DNA of 49,795 nucleotides from Candidatus Alcyoniella australis (lineage in GTDB: Bacteria > Lernaellota > Lernaellaia > JAVCCG01 > Alcyoniellaceae), in NCBI GenBank assembly GCA_030765605.1, contig JAVCCG010000141.1, forward strand, positions 1-49,795. The letters run 5' to 3'. The notes under the pieces are model-generated. The model searched no databases. It had not been told where the DNA came from and saw nothing but the letters and a program-made list of their open reading frames with translations. A program made the translations under genes and the position numbers. Below, piece after piece: positions 6,893-16,121 of the stretch. Within the stretch, counting starts at the first letter, position 1. Every line of letters begins with the position of its first letter.

Positions 6893-8145
6893 CCATGGAA
6901 GACGACCAGAGACAGGAACTGCTGAAGCTGTTCCGCGAGCGGCTGACCTCCGCGGTGCGGATGTACATGGAGAACTGCACGCGTTGTGGCCTGTGCATCG
7001 AGGCCTGCCACGCCTATGCCTCGTCGCCCGAGACCCGCTACAGCGCGGTTGGCCGCGCACAGAACATCCGCCGACTGTTCGACCGCTACTTCAAGCTCAG
7101 CGGCAAGCTGGCCCCGGCGCTGAACGAGGCGATCGATCTGGACGACGGTTGGCTGGACAAGATCTACGAGACGGCCTACACCTGCACCGGCTGCCGCCGC
7201 TGCATGACCTATTGCCCGTTCGGTATCGATACCCAGACGATCCAGGGCATTGCCAAGATGCTGCTGATCGGCTCGGACAAAGAGCCCAAGGTGCTGAGCA
7301 TGCTCTCGGACATGTCGATCGCCAAAGGCCAGAACATCGAGCAGACCAAGCAGACCTTTGCCCAGGCCGTGCACAATCTCGAGTCCGAGGTGCTCGATAT
7401 GTGGCGCAGCGAAGGCGGGCAAGAGGCCGTGCCGCTGGACGTGATGGGCGCCAACGTGCTCTACGTGGCGCTGGCCGGCAAACACTCGATGATTCCCGCG
7501 GCAGCGATTATGAACGCGGCGCAGGAGAAGTGGTCGCTGTCCTACTTCGAGGCGGTCAACTTCGGCGCGTTCGTGGGCAACCCTCAGAAGACCCGTGAGA
7601 TCTCGCAGCGGATTATCGACGAGGCCGTGCGCCTGGGCGTCAAAGAGGTGGCGATCTGCGAGTGCGGCACTGCCTACCGCGTGATGAAACAACAGATGGG
7701 CGAGCTGCCCTTCGAGGTGATCTCGTTCGTCGAGCTGATGGCGCGCTATTTGCGCGAGGGGCGGATCAAGGTCGATCGCAGCAAGATCGAGGGACGGCTG
7801 ACCTACCACGACCCGTGTCAGATCGCGCGCAACGGCGGAATCTACGAGGATCCGCGCTACATCATTGAACAGCTCACCGGCGAGTTCGTCGAGATGCAGC
7901 CCAACCGCGCAGCCAACTGGTGTTGCGGCGGGGGCGGAGGCCTGGTGGCGATGGGCGAAAAGGACTTCCGCATGAAATCGGCAAAGGTCAAGGCCGACCA
8001 AGTGCGCGATACCGGCGCCAAGGTGCTGGCCACTGCCTGCGAGAACTGCCACACGCAGCTTTCAGACCTCAACGAGCATTATCAGCTGGACGTCAAGGTC
8101 GAGTACCTGTCGAACTTGGTGGCCGAGGCGCTGGTTCAGGATTAA
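6889..8145 (+). CDS. DsrK/HdrD-like (Fe-S)-binding oxidoreductase
   Basis: A 418-residue cytoplasmic protein with two 4Fe-4S motifs, at residues 30-40 (CTRCGLCIEAC) and 99-109 (CTGCRRCMTYC), then two CCG-type domains: CECGTAYR with YHDPCQIARNGG, and NWCCGGGGGL followed by ACENCH. This is the architecture of DsrK and HdrD, whose CCG domains can bind a noncubane 4Fe-4S cluster that reduces disulfides or persulfides. It overlaps the cytochrome b gene by four bases; an alternative ATG lies at 6895. With DsrE2 and TusA upstream, the likely substrate is a protein-bound persulfide or trisulfide, or a small thiol disulfide. Family certain, substrate inferred. Confidence 0.9.
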   Translation: MTMEDDQRQELLKLFRERLTSAVRMYMENCTRCGLCIEACHAYASSPETRYSAVGRAQNIRRLFDRYFKLSGKLAPALNEAIDLDDGWLDKIYETAYTCTGCRRCMTYCPFGIDTQTIQGIAKMLLIGSDKEPKVLSMLSDMSIAKGQNIEQTKQTFAQAVHNLESEVLDMWRSEGGQEAVPLDVMGANVLYVALAGKHSMIPAAAIMNAAQEKWSLSYFEAVNFGAFVGNPQKTREISQRIIDEAVRLGVKEVAICECGTAYRVMKQQMGELPFEVISFVELMARYLREGRIKVDRSKIEGRLTYHDPCQIARNGGIYEDPRYIIEQLTGEFVEMQPNRAANWCCGGGGGLVAMGEKDFRMKSAKVKADQVRDTGAKVLATACENCHTQLSDLNEHYQLDVKVEYLSNLVAEALVQD

Positions 8146-8154
8146 TTAAAGCTG

Positions 8155-9546
8155 TTACCAGATGAACGCCTTGCGGAACAGGAACCGTAAGATGTAGGGC
8201 ACTTGTGTCAGCTTGTTCGGCAGCAGACGTGCGATGCGCCACAGGCGGACCGGCGAGGCGTAAAAACGGATGAACGCCCAGCGCTTAAGCCGGCGGATCT
8301 TGTGCTCGGGAACGTCGGTGAGGTTGACAGAAGTCGAGAGCAGGTTGAACTGGTCGAAATCTTCAGGCACCAGTCCGTGGTCGCGCACTGCCAAATCGTA
8401 CAGCTCGGTATTTTTAAACGGGATCACGCGCAGGAACGTGGCCGAGTGCAGTTTCGATTTCACGGCCAGCCGCACCGTTGATTTCATCTCCTCATAGGTC
8501 TCGGTGGGAAATCCGATCATGAACGCGCCGTTGGTCAGCACCCCCAAGTCCGAGGCCGCGGACACAATTTTGAGCACCTTGTCGATATCGAGATCTTTCT
8601 TAATGTATTTTTGCAGCCGCGCGCTTCCGGTCTCAAAGGCGAACATGCAGCGGTACATGCCGGCCTGTTTGAGCAATCGCAAGGCCTCAACGTCCATCCG
8701 ATCGCCGCGCAAACCCGAGGGAAACGACAGCGTAATTCCCAGTTTGCGGCGAATTACTTCGCGCGCGAAATTCTTGGTGCGCTCCAAGTCGAGGTTGAAT
8801 ATGTCGTCCATCACCACGAACTCGCGGATGTTAAAGTCGGCCATCAGGCGCTCGATCAGGGCCAGCACATAGTCGACGCTGTGGTTGCGCAGCCGCTTGC
8901 CCAACACGCGGTGGCAGTAGGCGCAGCGGTAGGGGCAGCCGCGCGAGGTGATCAGTGTGGCGTAGCGTTTATTGACGTAGATCACTCCGACTCGCGGTAG
9001 GTCGAAGTAACGCTCGACCTGTAGCAGGTCGAAGGCCGGGAAGGGCAGGCTGTCCAGGTCCTCGATGTACGGCTCTTCCGCGGTGTGGATCAACTCGCCG
9101 TTGCTGCGGAAGCTCAGGCTGGCGACTCCGTCGAGCTTGCCGCCGCTGTCCAGCGCCGCGATCAGCTGCTCAAAGGCGCGCTCTCCCTCGCCGCGGATCA
9201 GATAATCGACGTGTTCGTCGGCCATCACGTCCTCGGGGTAACACGTAGCATGGGTGCCGCCGGCCACGGTGATCGTCTGCGGCAGCTCGGCCTTGATCCG
9301 CCCGGCTAGCTGATGCAGCACCGGCGCGTCAAAGGTCATGGCGCTGAAGCCGACCAGATCGGGCGCAATCCGCCGGGCGTGATCGATCACGCTGTCGACG
9401 TTGCCCGTGTCCAGCTGCATGTCCAGCAGTTCGACCTGCGCAGCGTTGCGCCCGTTGAGGTACGAGGCGAGGTACATGATCCCCTGCGGATGGGATTTCT
9501 CCGCGTGGGGAAAACGGGATGCTGCGTGGACGAGCAGGATTCTCAT
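8155..9546 (-). CDS. B12-binding-type radical SAM protein (paralogue 1)
   Basis: A 463-residue cytoplasmic protein. Residues 1-140 resemble a cobalamin-binding Rossmann domain (ILLVHAASR, GIMYLASYL, VGFSAMTFDAP, TVAGGTHATCYPE); the base-off DxHxxG signature is not visible, as in many members. The radical SAM core has RGCPYRCAYC (Cx3Cx2C) for the 4Fe-4S cluster and a conserved LDSLPFPAFDL just before it. The C-terminal tail is basic and amphipathic (LWRIARLLPNKL..). Two close relatives lie upstream on the same strand (starting at 10979 and 14213). The next gene upstream is 38 bases away, so the first two are probably co-transcribed. The family includes methylases and C-C bond-forming enzymes of lipid and natural-product pathways; no substrate can be assigned. 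Confidence 0.85.
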   Translation of the reverse strand: MRILLVHAASRFPHAEKSHPQGIMYLASYLNGRNAAQVELLDMQLDTGNVDSVIDHARRIAPDLVGFSAMTFDAPVLHQLAGRIKAELPQTITVAGGTHATCYPEDVMADEHVDYLIRGEGERAFEQLIAALDSGGKLDGVASLSFRSNGELIHTAEEPYIEDLDSLPFPAFDLLQVERYFDLPRVGVIYVNKRYATLITSRGCPYRCAYCHRVLGKRLRNHSVDYVLALIERLMADFNIREFVVMDDIFNLDLERTKNFAREVIRRKLGITLSFPSGLRGDRMDVEALRLLKQAGMYRCMFAFETGSARLQKYIKKDLDIDKVLKIVSAASDLGVLTNGAFMIGFPTETYEEMKSTVRLAVKSKLHSATFLRVIPFKNTELYDLAVRDHGLVPEDFDQFNLLSTSVNLTDVPEHKIRRLKRWAFIRFYASPVRLWRIARLLPNKLTQVPYILRFLFRKAFIW

Positions 9547-9584
9547 GGCATCAAGTCAGCGATGGCTGCGCGGCATGCGGCCGA

Positions 9585-10979
9585 TCACCAGACCAGCGCC
9601 TTGCGGATCCAGGTCAGGGTCAGCAGCGGCAACAACCGCAACGGATTGGGCAGGGTCTGCAGGATTCTCCACAGCCGCGAGGGCCGTAGGTAGAAGCTCC
9701 GATAGGCCTGACGACGTAGACGGCTGAGCGTCTCGTCGGGCATTTGCGACATGTTGATCGCGTCGGACTTGTGGAACTCGTAGTGCTCCATCTCCTGGGG
9801 CATCTCGACTCCGGCGTCCAGCGCCATGCGATACAGGTCGGTGCCCCAGTAGGGAATGACGCGGTAGAACGCCGCGGTGTGCAGCCGTGAGCGTCGGGCC
9901 AGCTCGAGGGTGGCCAACGCCTCTTGCTCGGTCTCGGTGGGGAATCCGAGCATAAACGTCCCGTGGACCATCACTCCCTGGCGTTGTGTGTAGTCGATGA
10001 TGTGTAAAATCTTGTCCAGGTCGTTGTTCTTACGAATCATCTTTTGCAAACGCGGAGAGGCGGTCTCCACGGCGTACATGCAACGGAACATGCCGGCCTT
10101 TTTAAGCAGCCGCACCGACTCCTCGGTCATGATGTCGCCGCGCATGCCGATCGGGAAATGCAGTTTGATGTCGAGTTTGCGTTCGATGATCAGCTCGGCG
10201 ATGCGGTTGATTCGCTTGGGGTAGAGATTAACCATGTCGTCCATGATCACGAACTCACCGACCCCGTATTCGCGTACCAGCGATTGCATCTCATTGACGA
10301 CGTTCTCCGGGCTGCGCACGCGGTTATGTTTGCCCAGGATGTTGTGACAGTAGGCGCAGCGGTAGGGGCAGCCGCGCGATGTGACCATCGCCGCGTAGCG
10401 CTTGTGCGAGAAAATCACGCCGCAACGCTGGATCTTGTAGTAGCCCTCGATATCGATCAGGTCGAAGGCCGGAAAGGGCAGGCTGTCCAGGTCTTCGATG
10501 TAGGGCGCGGGCTCGTGCTGCACCGTCTGGCCATCGCGGCGATAGAGGATGCTCGGCACGTCTTGCAGCTCGCGTTCGCCGCGTAGATGCTCGACCAGCG
10601 CCCCGAGGGCCAGTTCGCCCTCGTTGGGAATCAGGTAGTCGCAGTCGGTCTCGTCCAACGTGCGTTCCGGGCAGTTGGTGGCGTGGGCTCCGCCGATCAC
10701 CAGCGGCACGTCGGGGAATTCGCGCCTGATTGCTTGGGTCAGGGACTGGATTGCCCTGGCGTCGGGACTCATTCCGCTGATGCCGATCAGTTCGGGGCCG
10801 AACTCCCGAGCCGCCTGGATCACCGGCTCGACGCGTTTGATCCGCAGCTGCATATCGAACAGCTTGACCTCGCAGCCGTAGCGTTCGCGCAAATACGATG
10901 CAAGGTACATGATCCCCAACGGCATGCTGCGTTCAACGTCCGGCGTATAGACTGCCGCCTGTGCTAAGAAGACTTTCAT
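9585..10979 (-). CDS. B12-binding-type radical SAM protein (paralogue 2)
   Basis: A 464-residue protein of the same build as its neighbours: an N-terminal cobalamin-type domain (MKVFLAQAAVY, LGIMYLASYL, GISGMSPDARA, VIGGAHATNCPE), then LDSLPFPAFDL and RGCPYRCAYCHNILGK with the Cx3Cx2C cluster motif, and a tail LWRILQTLPNPLRLLP. The start chosen is the ATG whose protein aligns with the other two paralogues; a longer frame back to 11036 adds 19 residues with no family match. The DUF2079-like gene lies divergently 115 bases away. Probably acts with the other paralogues, perhaps on related lipid or polyketide substrates; this is inference. Confidence 0.85.
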   Translation of the reverse strand: MKVFLAQAAVYTPDVERSMPLGIMYLASYLRERYGCEVKLFDMQLRIKRVEPVIQAAREFGPELIGISGMSPDARAIQSLTQAIRREFPDVPLVIGGAHATNCPERTLDETDCDYLIPNEGELALGALVEHLRGERELQDVPSILYRRDGQTVQHEPAPYIEDLDSLPFPAFDLIDIEGYYKIQRCGVIFSHKRYAAMVTSRGCPYRCAYCHNILGKHNRVRSPENVVNEMQSLVREYGVGEFVIMDDMVNLYPKRINRIAELIIERKLDIKLHFPIGMRGDIMTEESVRLLKKAGMFRCMYAVETASPRLQKMIRKNNDLDKILHIIDYTQRQGVMVHGTFMLGFPTETEQEALATLELARRSRLHTAAFYRVIPYWGTDLYRMALDAGVEMPQEMEHYEFHKSDAINMSQMPDETLSRLRRQAYRSFYLRPSRLWRILQTLPNPLRLLPLLTLTWIRKALVW

Positions 10980-11094
10980 GGCCGGGATTATAGCAACGCG
11001 CCTGCGGACCTTGAAAGCGTGTGCACAACTTTCCATGGGTGTAAGTTGCGGATTTGCCTTGGTTGATGTTTGCCAGTATACAAGGCTTTGACCG

Positions 11095-12801
11095 ATGTCG
11101 CAGACTCAGCGAAACAATGATACGCCCGCTACGACAGTAGGGCGCAGAGCGCTGGCAGCCCATTTGACGGTAGCCGCGCTGACATTGAGCTATGCCATTT
11201 GTTTCGCTGTGCTCAAGTGCCTGAAGCTGCGCAACGGTGAGTGGTCGACCATCGATGTTGCGAACAACCTCTATTGGTTCGACCTGATTCTCTCGCCGTG
11301 GTGGCGGGAAATGACGTTCGAGCAGTTTAGCTATTTCCTGACCGGGATCGTGATCCAGCCGATAAGTCTGTTGGTCGGTCTGCTCTGCAAATTGCTGCGC
11401 ACGCCCTATGTTCTGCCGGTGTTGCAGGCACTTTCGATTGCGGCCTGCATCCCGTTGCTTTACGCCGTCGCACTACGCCGGTTGGGGTCGCCGTGGCAGG
11501 CGTTGGTAGTGGCCGCGGCCTTTGCGCTCAATCCTTACATCAACACCGAGACGATGTTCGGCTTCCGTTGGGACGCCTTGGCCTTGCCGCTGATGATCGC
11601 CCTGGTTTTAGCCAGGCAGCTTAACAATCGGCGGCTGTTCTGGGCTGTGTTGGTGCTCGGCTGCGCCTGCAAATTAAATATCCTGCTGATCAACGGCATC
11701 TATTGCGCTATAGCCTATCGCCGCAGCGGACTGTCGTACTTGCGGCGCGGCGTCTGGGTCTGCGCGATCTGGTTCGTCGCCGCGCTGAGTGCGAGCACGC
11801 TGATCAAGCTCTACGCGCCGAACCTGATATTCGACCAAACCCCGCCGGCGATGCTCAGCGCAAATTTGCTCGGACCGTTGGCCGACGATCCGTCCATGCT
11901 CTGGCCGGTACTGGGCGATTTCTTTGGTTCCGGCGCCTGGCTGTGGCTGCCCGAGTATCTGCTGCCGCTGCTGTTTCTGCCGCTGGCCGCTCCAGCTGCG
12001 CTGCTGCCGGTGCTCGTGGAGTTCGGATACGTGTTGCTGTTCTCGCTGGGACTGGAGCAGATGCCCGGACTCAATATTCTGCACGAGCTGATGCTCGATA
12101 AGGGATATCTGTTCATCTATCCGGCGGTGTTTTTAGTCGGGTACCTGCACCTGGCTTCAATCGAGGCAATAGCGAGCCTAAGACAGCGCTATGGCGTGCG
12201 CCGCATACATGCGTTGGCCGGTCTGTGGCTCGTCATGGCCCTGGCCACGCACTGGTTTTTAACGCCGTCGATTTTTGGCCCGGTTCCGCTGACAGACAAG
12301 TTCAACCTGGACTACTACAGGATGTCGGATCATCAGCGTACAGCGTTGGCAGCTTTCGAAAGTTTCCCCAAAGACCTCCAGCCGCTGCTCTCCAGCACGT
12401 TCTGCGAACGTCCCGACGGATACCCGGTTCGTGATTACATCGCTGAATGGCTGCCGGCTGAGTATCACGAATTTAACGTTGTGCTCGTCGATCTCTACGC
12501 TTTCGAGTTCGCCATCAGCCGCCAACGGCTAATCGACAAGCTGTTGTTCCTCACGGTCTCGCACCCGCGAATGGGCGTCACCTATTTCGAGGACGGAATC
12601 ATCGAAATGCGAATGGGCGCGCCGAGGACTCGCAATCGCGAGGTTGCACAGTTCATCGCCGAGAACCTTCCGCTGTTGCTGCACAACCTACCCAATCCCT
12701 ATACCGACGGAGGCCAGATCGATCTCGGGCCTGGGGCTGAGCGCAGATTCTACTCGCCGACCCAGTTGACGTCCGCGGATCGGCAGCGCCTGGGATTATA
12801 A
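11095..12801 (+). CDS. DUF2079-like polytopic membrane protein
   Basis: A 568-residue inner-membrane protein with roughly ten hydrophobic segments in the first 380 residues and a soluble C-terminal region of about 180 residues. Near the N-terminus it has the acidic loop ANNLYWFDLILSPWW and later NTETMFGFRWDALALPL, which resemble conserved stretches of DUF2079 proteins, a family with a glycosyltransferase-C-like layout. If the family call is right it may transfer a sugar from a polyprenyl donor, but no catalytic residue can be named. It is flanked on both sides by minus-strand radical SAM paralogues, and tandem beta-propeller membrane proteins follow. No clear Shine-Dalgarno sequence precedes the ATG. 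Confidence 0.6.
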   Translation: MSQTQRNNDTPATTVGRRALAAHLTVAALTLSYAICFAVLKCLKLRNGEWSTIDVANNLYWFDLILSPWWREMTFEQFSYFLTGIVIQPISLLVGLLCKLLRTPYVLPVLQALSIAACIPLLYAVALRRLGSPWQALVVAAAFALNPYINTETMFGFRWDALALPLMIALVLARQLNNRRLFWAVLVLGCACKLNILLINGIYCAIAYRRSGLSYLRRGVWVCAIWFVAALSASTLIKLYAPNLIFDQTPPAMLSANLLGPLADDPSMLWPVLGDFFGSGAWLWLPEYLLPLLFLPLAAPAALLPVLVEFGYVLLFSLGLEQMPGLNILHELMLDKGYLFIYPAVFLVGYLHLASIEAIASLRQRYGVRRIHALAGLWLVMALATHWFLTPSIFGPVPLTDKFNLDYYRMSDHQRTALAAFESFPKDLQPLLSSTFCERPDGYPVRDYIAEWLPAEYHEFNVVLVDLYAFEFAISRQRLIDKLLFLTVSHPRMGVTYFEDGIIEMRMGAPRTRNREVAQFIAENLPLLLHNLPNPYTDGGQIDLGPGAERRFYSPTQLTSADRQRLGL

Positions 12802-12812
12802 GGACGCTACTT

Positions 12813-14213
12813 TCAGCCGTATCCGCGGATATTTTTTATGAATAGTTTGACGAGCAGCGGCAGCATCAGCAGCTTGTTGGGTAGGCGGCTGATCAGCGAG
12901 AGCATCCGTAATGGATTGCCGTAAAACTGAAAGTAGGCGTTGCGCGAAATGCGGTTGACCGTCTCGAGCGGCTCCGCGCTGAGATTGACGTTGCTTTCCC
13001 ACAGCGACATGGTGCTGCTCGAATCGGGTAGCTCGATCCCCATCCGCTTGGCGATCTCGAACAGCTCGCAACCCTTGTAAGGCGTGGCGCGGTACAGCCC
13101 GATGGTGTGCAGCGGCGAGCGGCGGATGTAGCGGACCGTGTCGCGCATCTCCTGCTCGGTCTCGGTCGGAAGGCCGAGCATCACAGCGCCGTGCAACAGC
13201 ATGCCAAGTTTGTGGGCCGTGTGCATCGCGCGTTCGAGCTTGGGAAAATCGACGTTTTTGTTGATCAGCTTTTGCAGCCGAGGCGTGGCGGTCTCAATGG
13301 CGAACATGATGCGGTAGGTGCCGGCGCGTCGTAAAAGCACGAGCGTCTCATCGTCGAGCACATCGCCGCGAATGCCGGTGGGGAAGGTGATGGCGATCTT
13401 CAGCCCGCGCTCCAAAATCATCTCGCAGATTTTATGTACCCGCTCGCGGATCAGATTGAACGAATCGTCGGCGATCACGATCTCGCGCACGCCGTAATCG
13501 CAATAGAGCCGTTCGATCTCGTCCACGACGTTGCCGGCGCTGCGCGGGCGATAGCGGCGTCCCATGTTGTGATGACAGTAGGCGCAGTCGTAGGGGCAGC
13601 CGCGCGAGGTGAGCATCAGCATGTACTCGCGCCGCGCGGCGATCACCCCCAGCCTGGGATAGCGGTAGTAGGCCTGCATGTCGATCAGGTCCCAGGCCGG
13701 GAAGGGCAGGGAGTCCAGATCCTCGATCGGTTCGCGCGGGGCGGTGCGTTCCGGGCCGTTGGGACCGCGGACGACGCAGCCTGCAATCGCGGACAGCGGG
13801 GAGTCCGATCCCCAGGCGTCGATCAACTCAAGCAGCGTGCGCTCGCCTTCGCCGATCACGGCCGCGTCGATTTGCGGACCTTGCGCGAGAGTTTCGTCCG
13901 GATAGTTGGTGGCATGGCTGCCGCCGACGAAGATCGGCAGGTCGGGCCGCTCCTCGCGCGCCATGGCCGCAAGGCGATACATCACCGGCGATTCGGGGCT
14001 GTGCGAGGAGATGCCCAGTACGTCCGGTTTGAAATCGCGCAGTACTGGTCGAGCACGTTCGGGTTCGCAATCGTCAAAGGTGCGCAAATCGAAGATCCGC
14101 GGTTGGTGGCCGCGTGCACGCAGGGTCGATGCCAGGTACATCAGCCCCAGCGGCTGAGTGCGTTCGATGCGCCAGCGATGAGTTGCAGCCTGCAACAGCA
14201 GGACCTTGGCCAT
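12813..14213 (-). CDS. B12-binding-type radical SAM protein (paralogue 3)
   Basis: A 466-residue protein with the same layout as the two radical SAM genes between 8155 and 10979: an N-terminal cobalamin-type domain (MAKVLLLQAATH, LGLMYLASTLRARGH, LGISSHSPESP, FVGGSHATNYPDE), then LDSLPFPAWDL and RGCPYDCAYCHHNMGRRY with Cx3Cx2C, and a basic tail SRLPNKLLMLPLLVKL. The start at 14213 is supported by AAGGAG four to six bases upstream. A frame extending to 14435 adds 74 residues unlike the paralogues and is rejected. It converges on the DUF2079-like gene with an 11-base gap. Confidence 0.85.
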   Translation of the reverse strand: MAKVLLLQAATHRWRIERTQPLGLMYLASTLRARGHQPRIFDLRTFDDCEPERARPVLRDFKPDVLGISSHSPESPVMYRLAAMAREERPDLPIFVGGSHATNYPDETLAQGPQIDAAVIGEGERTLLELIDAWGSDSPLSAIAGCVVRGPNGPERTAPREPIEDLDSLPFPAWDLIDMQAYYRYPRLGVIAARREYMLMLTSRGCPYDCAYCHHNMGRRYRPRSAGNVVDEIERLYCDYGVREIVIADDSFNLIRERVHKICEMILERGLKIAITFPTGIRGDVLDDETLVLLRRAGTYRIMFAIETATPRLQKLINKNVDFPKLERAMHTAHKLGMLLHGAVMLGLPTETEQEMRDTVRYIRRSPLHTIGLYRATPYKGCELFEIAKRMGIELPDSSSTMSLWESNVNLSAEPLETVNRISRNAYFQFYGNPLRMLSLISRLPNKLLMLPLLVKLFIKNIRGYG

Positions 14214-14576
14214 TACGCTCTCCTTGGAGTTCCTAATTGCGTGCAGTTTTACACGAGGCTCGATCGGAGTCCATGGCCTTGACCACGGACAAGCTTTGCC
14301 CGGGCACGATCTCAACTCCGGAGAAAGTCGTGGGTTAAAGTGTTCTGATATGCACAGCACTGCTGTACGACCCACCTGGCCGGCATTCCACAACAAGATA
14401 CGATCCATGCCCCGGACGTGCCGTACCTGCCGCACCCGGCAGCGATCCAGCGATGTGGGCGAAGTGCTGTCCAGCGGCGGATATAATCGCTGATAAGCTG
14501 TAAATCAATCATGGTTTTACATTAAACTGCGATATCGCTGTTGGAAGCTGAATACCGTATCGAGCTGGTGGTCGCG
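14214..14576. other. Intergenic region (363 bp) between divergent genes
   Basis: Non-coding gap between the minus-strand radical SAM gene and the plus-strand beta-propeller gene, so it should carry two divergent promoters. The only ordered element seen is a 13-bp dyad, ACAGCA-C-TGCTGT, at 14354-14366, enclosed by distant 6-bp arms GTGGGT (14330-14335) and ACCCAC (14370-14375). No convincing -35/-10 pair, RNA gene or conserved short reading frame was recognised. Confidence 0.5.
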
Positions 14577-16088
14577 ATGAGCAATCTAATAATAAGACTT
14601 ATCAAACAGTGGCGGATGCGCTATTCATTTTCAGAGGCGATTTTTCTGTTACTCGCCGTACTGCCGATTCTGGCCTGGATCGAAAACGCGTTACGTCGCG
14701 GCGGATCGCTGAGTTGGATCGACGACTACCTGCTGGAGCTGGTCGCCATTAGCGGGCCGATTTCCACTGCAGTCCTGATGGATCCGTGGCTGTTGACGGC
14801 GTTCTTTTCTCTAATGGCGCTGGTGTCCCTGGTTATCGGCCTGCGTAATTATTTCAAGACAAGGTCGCTCGATGTCGCCTTGCGAGCGGTATTTCGTTTT
14901 CTGTTCCGTACGGCATTGGTGATCTGGATTCTGATGGCACTCTCGTGCTGGGCCTATCTGAGCTGCTGGTATACCGGGTTAAGCGCAATTGCCGGGATTG
15001 TGTTGCTCGGCGTGTACATTGCCATGCGAATCCTCAACAGTCGACTTCGTAAAAAAATGCTGCTGATCTGTTCGAGTCTGGGGCTGACGTTGTTCCTTTT
15101 AATCAACACAGCGTGGTTCTACCTGGCCCCGCAGGTGAGTCAACGCGCTATCTATACTGAGGCCGCCTACGACGTGGAGGAGCTCGACGGCAGGTACTAC
15201 ATAACATCCCACGAGGAAAAGCAGCTTGTGATTGTCTCCCAGGGCGATGTCCATTTGGTGGACAGCACTATTCGTCCGCAACGGTTGGACATCCACCAGG
15301 CATCAGGGACGGTTTACGCGGCCAACTTCTGCGCCATGCCGCACAGGTCCCTTAGCGCGATTAATGGGTACGAGGACAAGACGATACAAATTAGTAACTG
15401 TAGGTTCGCGGTCTACGCGGCGGTAGATGATCCACGCGAGCAAGTGTTGGTGGTCTGCGAACACAGTTGCAGCGCGCATCTGTATTCGATCGAGCGCTCT
15501 GCTGTTATTCAGGAATGGGAGCTGCCATGCCTGCCGGACGCCACCGCCGTCGACCGCCAACGGGCTCGGGGCTACGTCACAAGCGAGATCATCTCACCGA
15601 CATTGAGCGTGCTTGAACTGACCGGCGAATACAAGCAGAGCGAGCGGTTTATCGGCCTGATCTCTTGGGACGTTATCGTGGACGAGCAGACGGGCAACGT
15701 CTTCATCTCGCGCGCGTTCCAGGGAGAAGTTGTGGTCTTCGACGAGAATCTGAACCTGCTAAAAAGGATCAGAGTCGGAGGAGGTCCGCGCGATATGGCA
15801 ATTGACGAAGCACGCCGCCTGCTGTTGGTGGGCAATTACTTCAGCGGCACGCTCTCGCTGATCGATCTGGATCGGCTGAGGGCTATCGGCAATCTGTCGG
15901 TGGGCGACAGACGCTGGAGCATGCGACTGGTCGAGTTCCGCATCGATGTTATCAAGGCGCTGTTCCGCAGGCTGCGCGGAGTGTCTGTCTCGACCGAAGG
16001 AAAATGGCTGATCGCCGATGCCACCGGCGTGTGGGAGATTGAAGCCGAAGAGGCGTTGCACAGCATTGATCGAGCCCGAGGGGATTGA
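14577..16088 (+). CDS. Membrane-anchored beta-propeller (YncE-like) protein, tandem copy 1
   Basis: A 503-residue protein. The first 200 residues hold about five hydrophobic segments (AIFLLLAVLPILAWI, WLLTAFFSLMALVSLVIGL, ALVIWILMALSCWAYL, AIAGIVLLGVYIAM, LLICSSLGLTLFLLI). The remaining 300 form YncE/NHL-like blades: RLDIHQASGTVYAANFC, WDVIVDEQTGNVFISRAFQG, GGGPRDMAIDEARRLLLVG, NYFSGTLSLIDLDRL and a closing GKWLIADATGVWEIE. The propeller should face the periplasm. The next gene is a full-length duplicate of identical length, and a more distant third copy lies at 33643-35271 on the minus strand. Function unknown; propellers of this type usually bind proteins or small ligands. The start at 14577 puts the first membrane segment near the N-terminus; a TTG at 14541 is possible. 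Confidence 0.7.
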   Translation: MSNLIIRLIKQWRMRYSFSEAIFLLLAVLPILAWIENALRRGGSLSWIDDYLLELVAISGPISTAVLMDPWLLTAFFSLMALVSLVIGLRNYFKTRSLDVALRAVFRFLFRTALVIWILMALSCWAYLSCWYTGLSAIAGIVLLGVYIAMRILNSRLRKKMLLICSSLGLTLFLLINTAWFYLAPQVSQRAIYTEAAYDVEELDGRYYITSHEEKQLVIVSQGDVHLVDSTIRPQRLDIHQASGTVYAANFCAMPHRSLSAINGYEDKTIQISNCRFAVYAAVDDPREQVLVVCEHSCSAHLYSIERSAVIQEWELPCLPDATAVDRQRARGYVTSEIISPTLSVLELTGEYKQSERFIGLISWDVIVDEQTGNVFISRAFQGEVVVFDENLNLLKRIRVGGGPRDMAIDEARRLLLVGNYFSGTLSLIDLDRLRAIGNLSVGDRRWSMRLVEFRIDVIKALFRRLRGVSVSTEGKWLIADATGVWEIEAEEALHSIDRARGD

Positions 16089-16121
16089 CGTGCCCCGCAG
16101 CAGGATCGCGGCTTGCGGTAA

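Noticed and set aside
5864-8052. Two long minus-strand frames (5864-7060 and 6775-8052) opposite the TusA-DsrK genes
   Set aside because: Opposite four recognisable genes and without motifs of their own; produced by GC-biased third positions.
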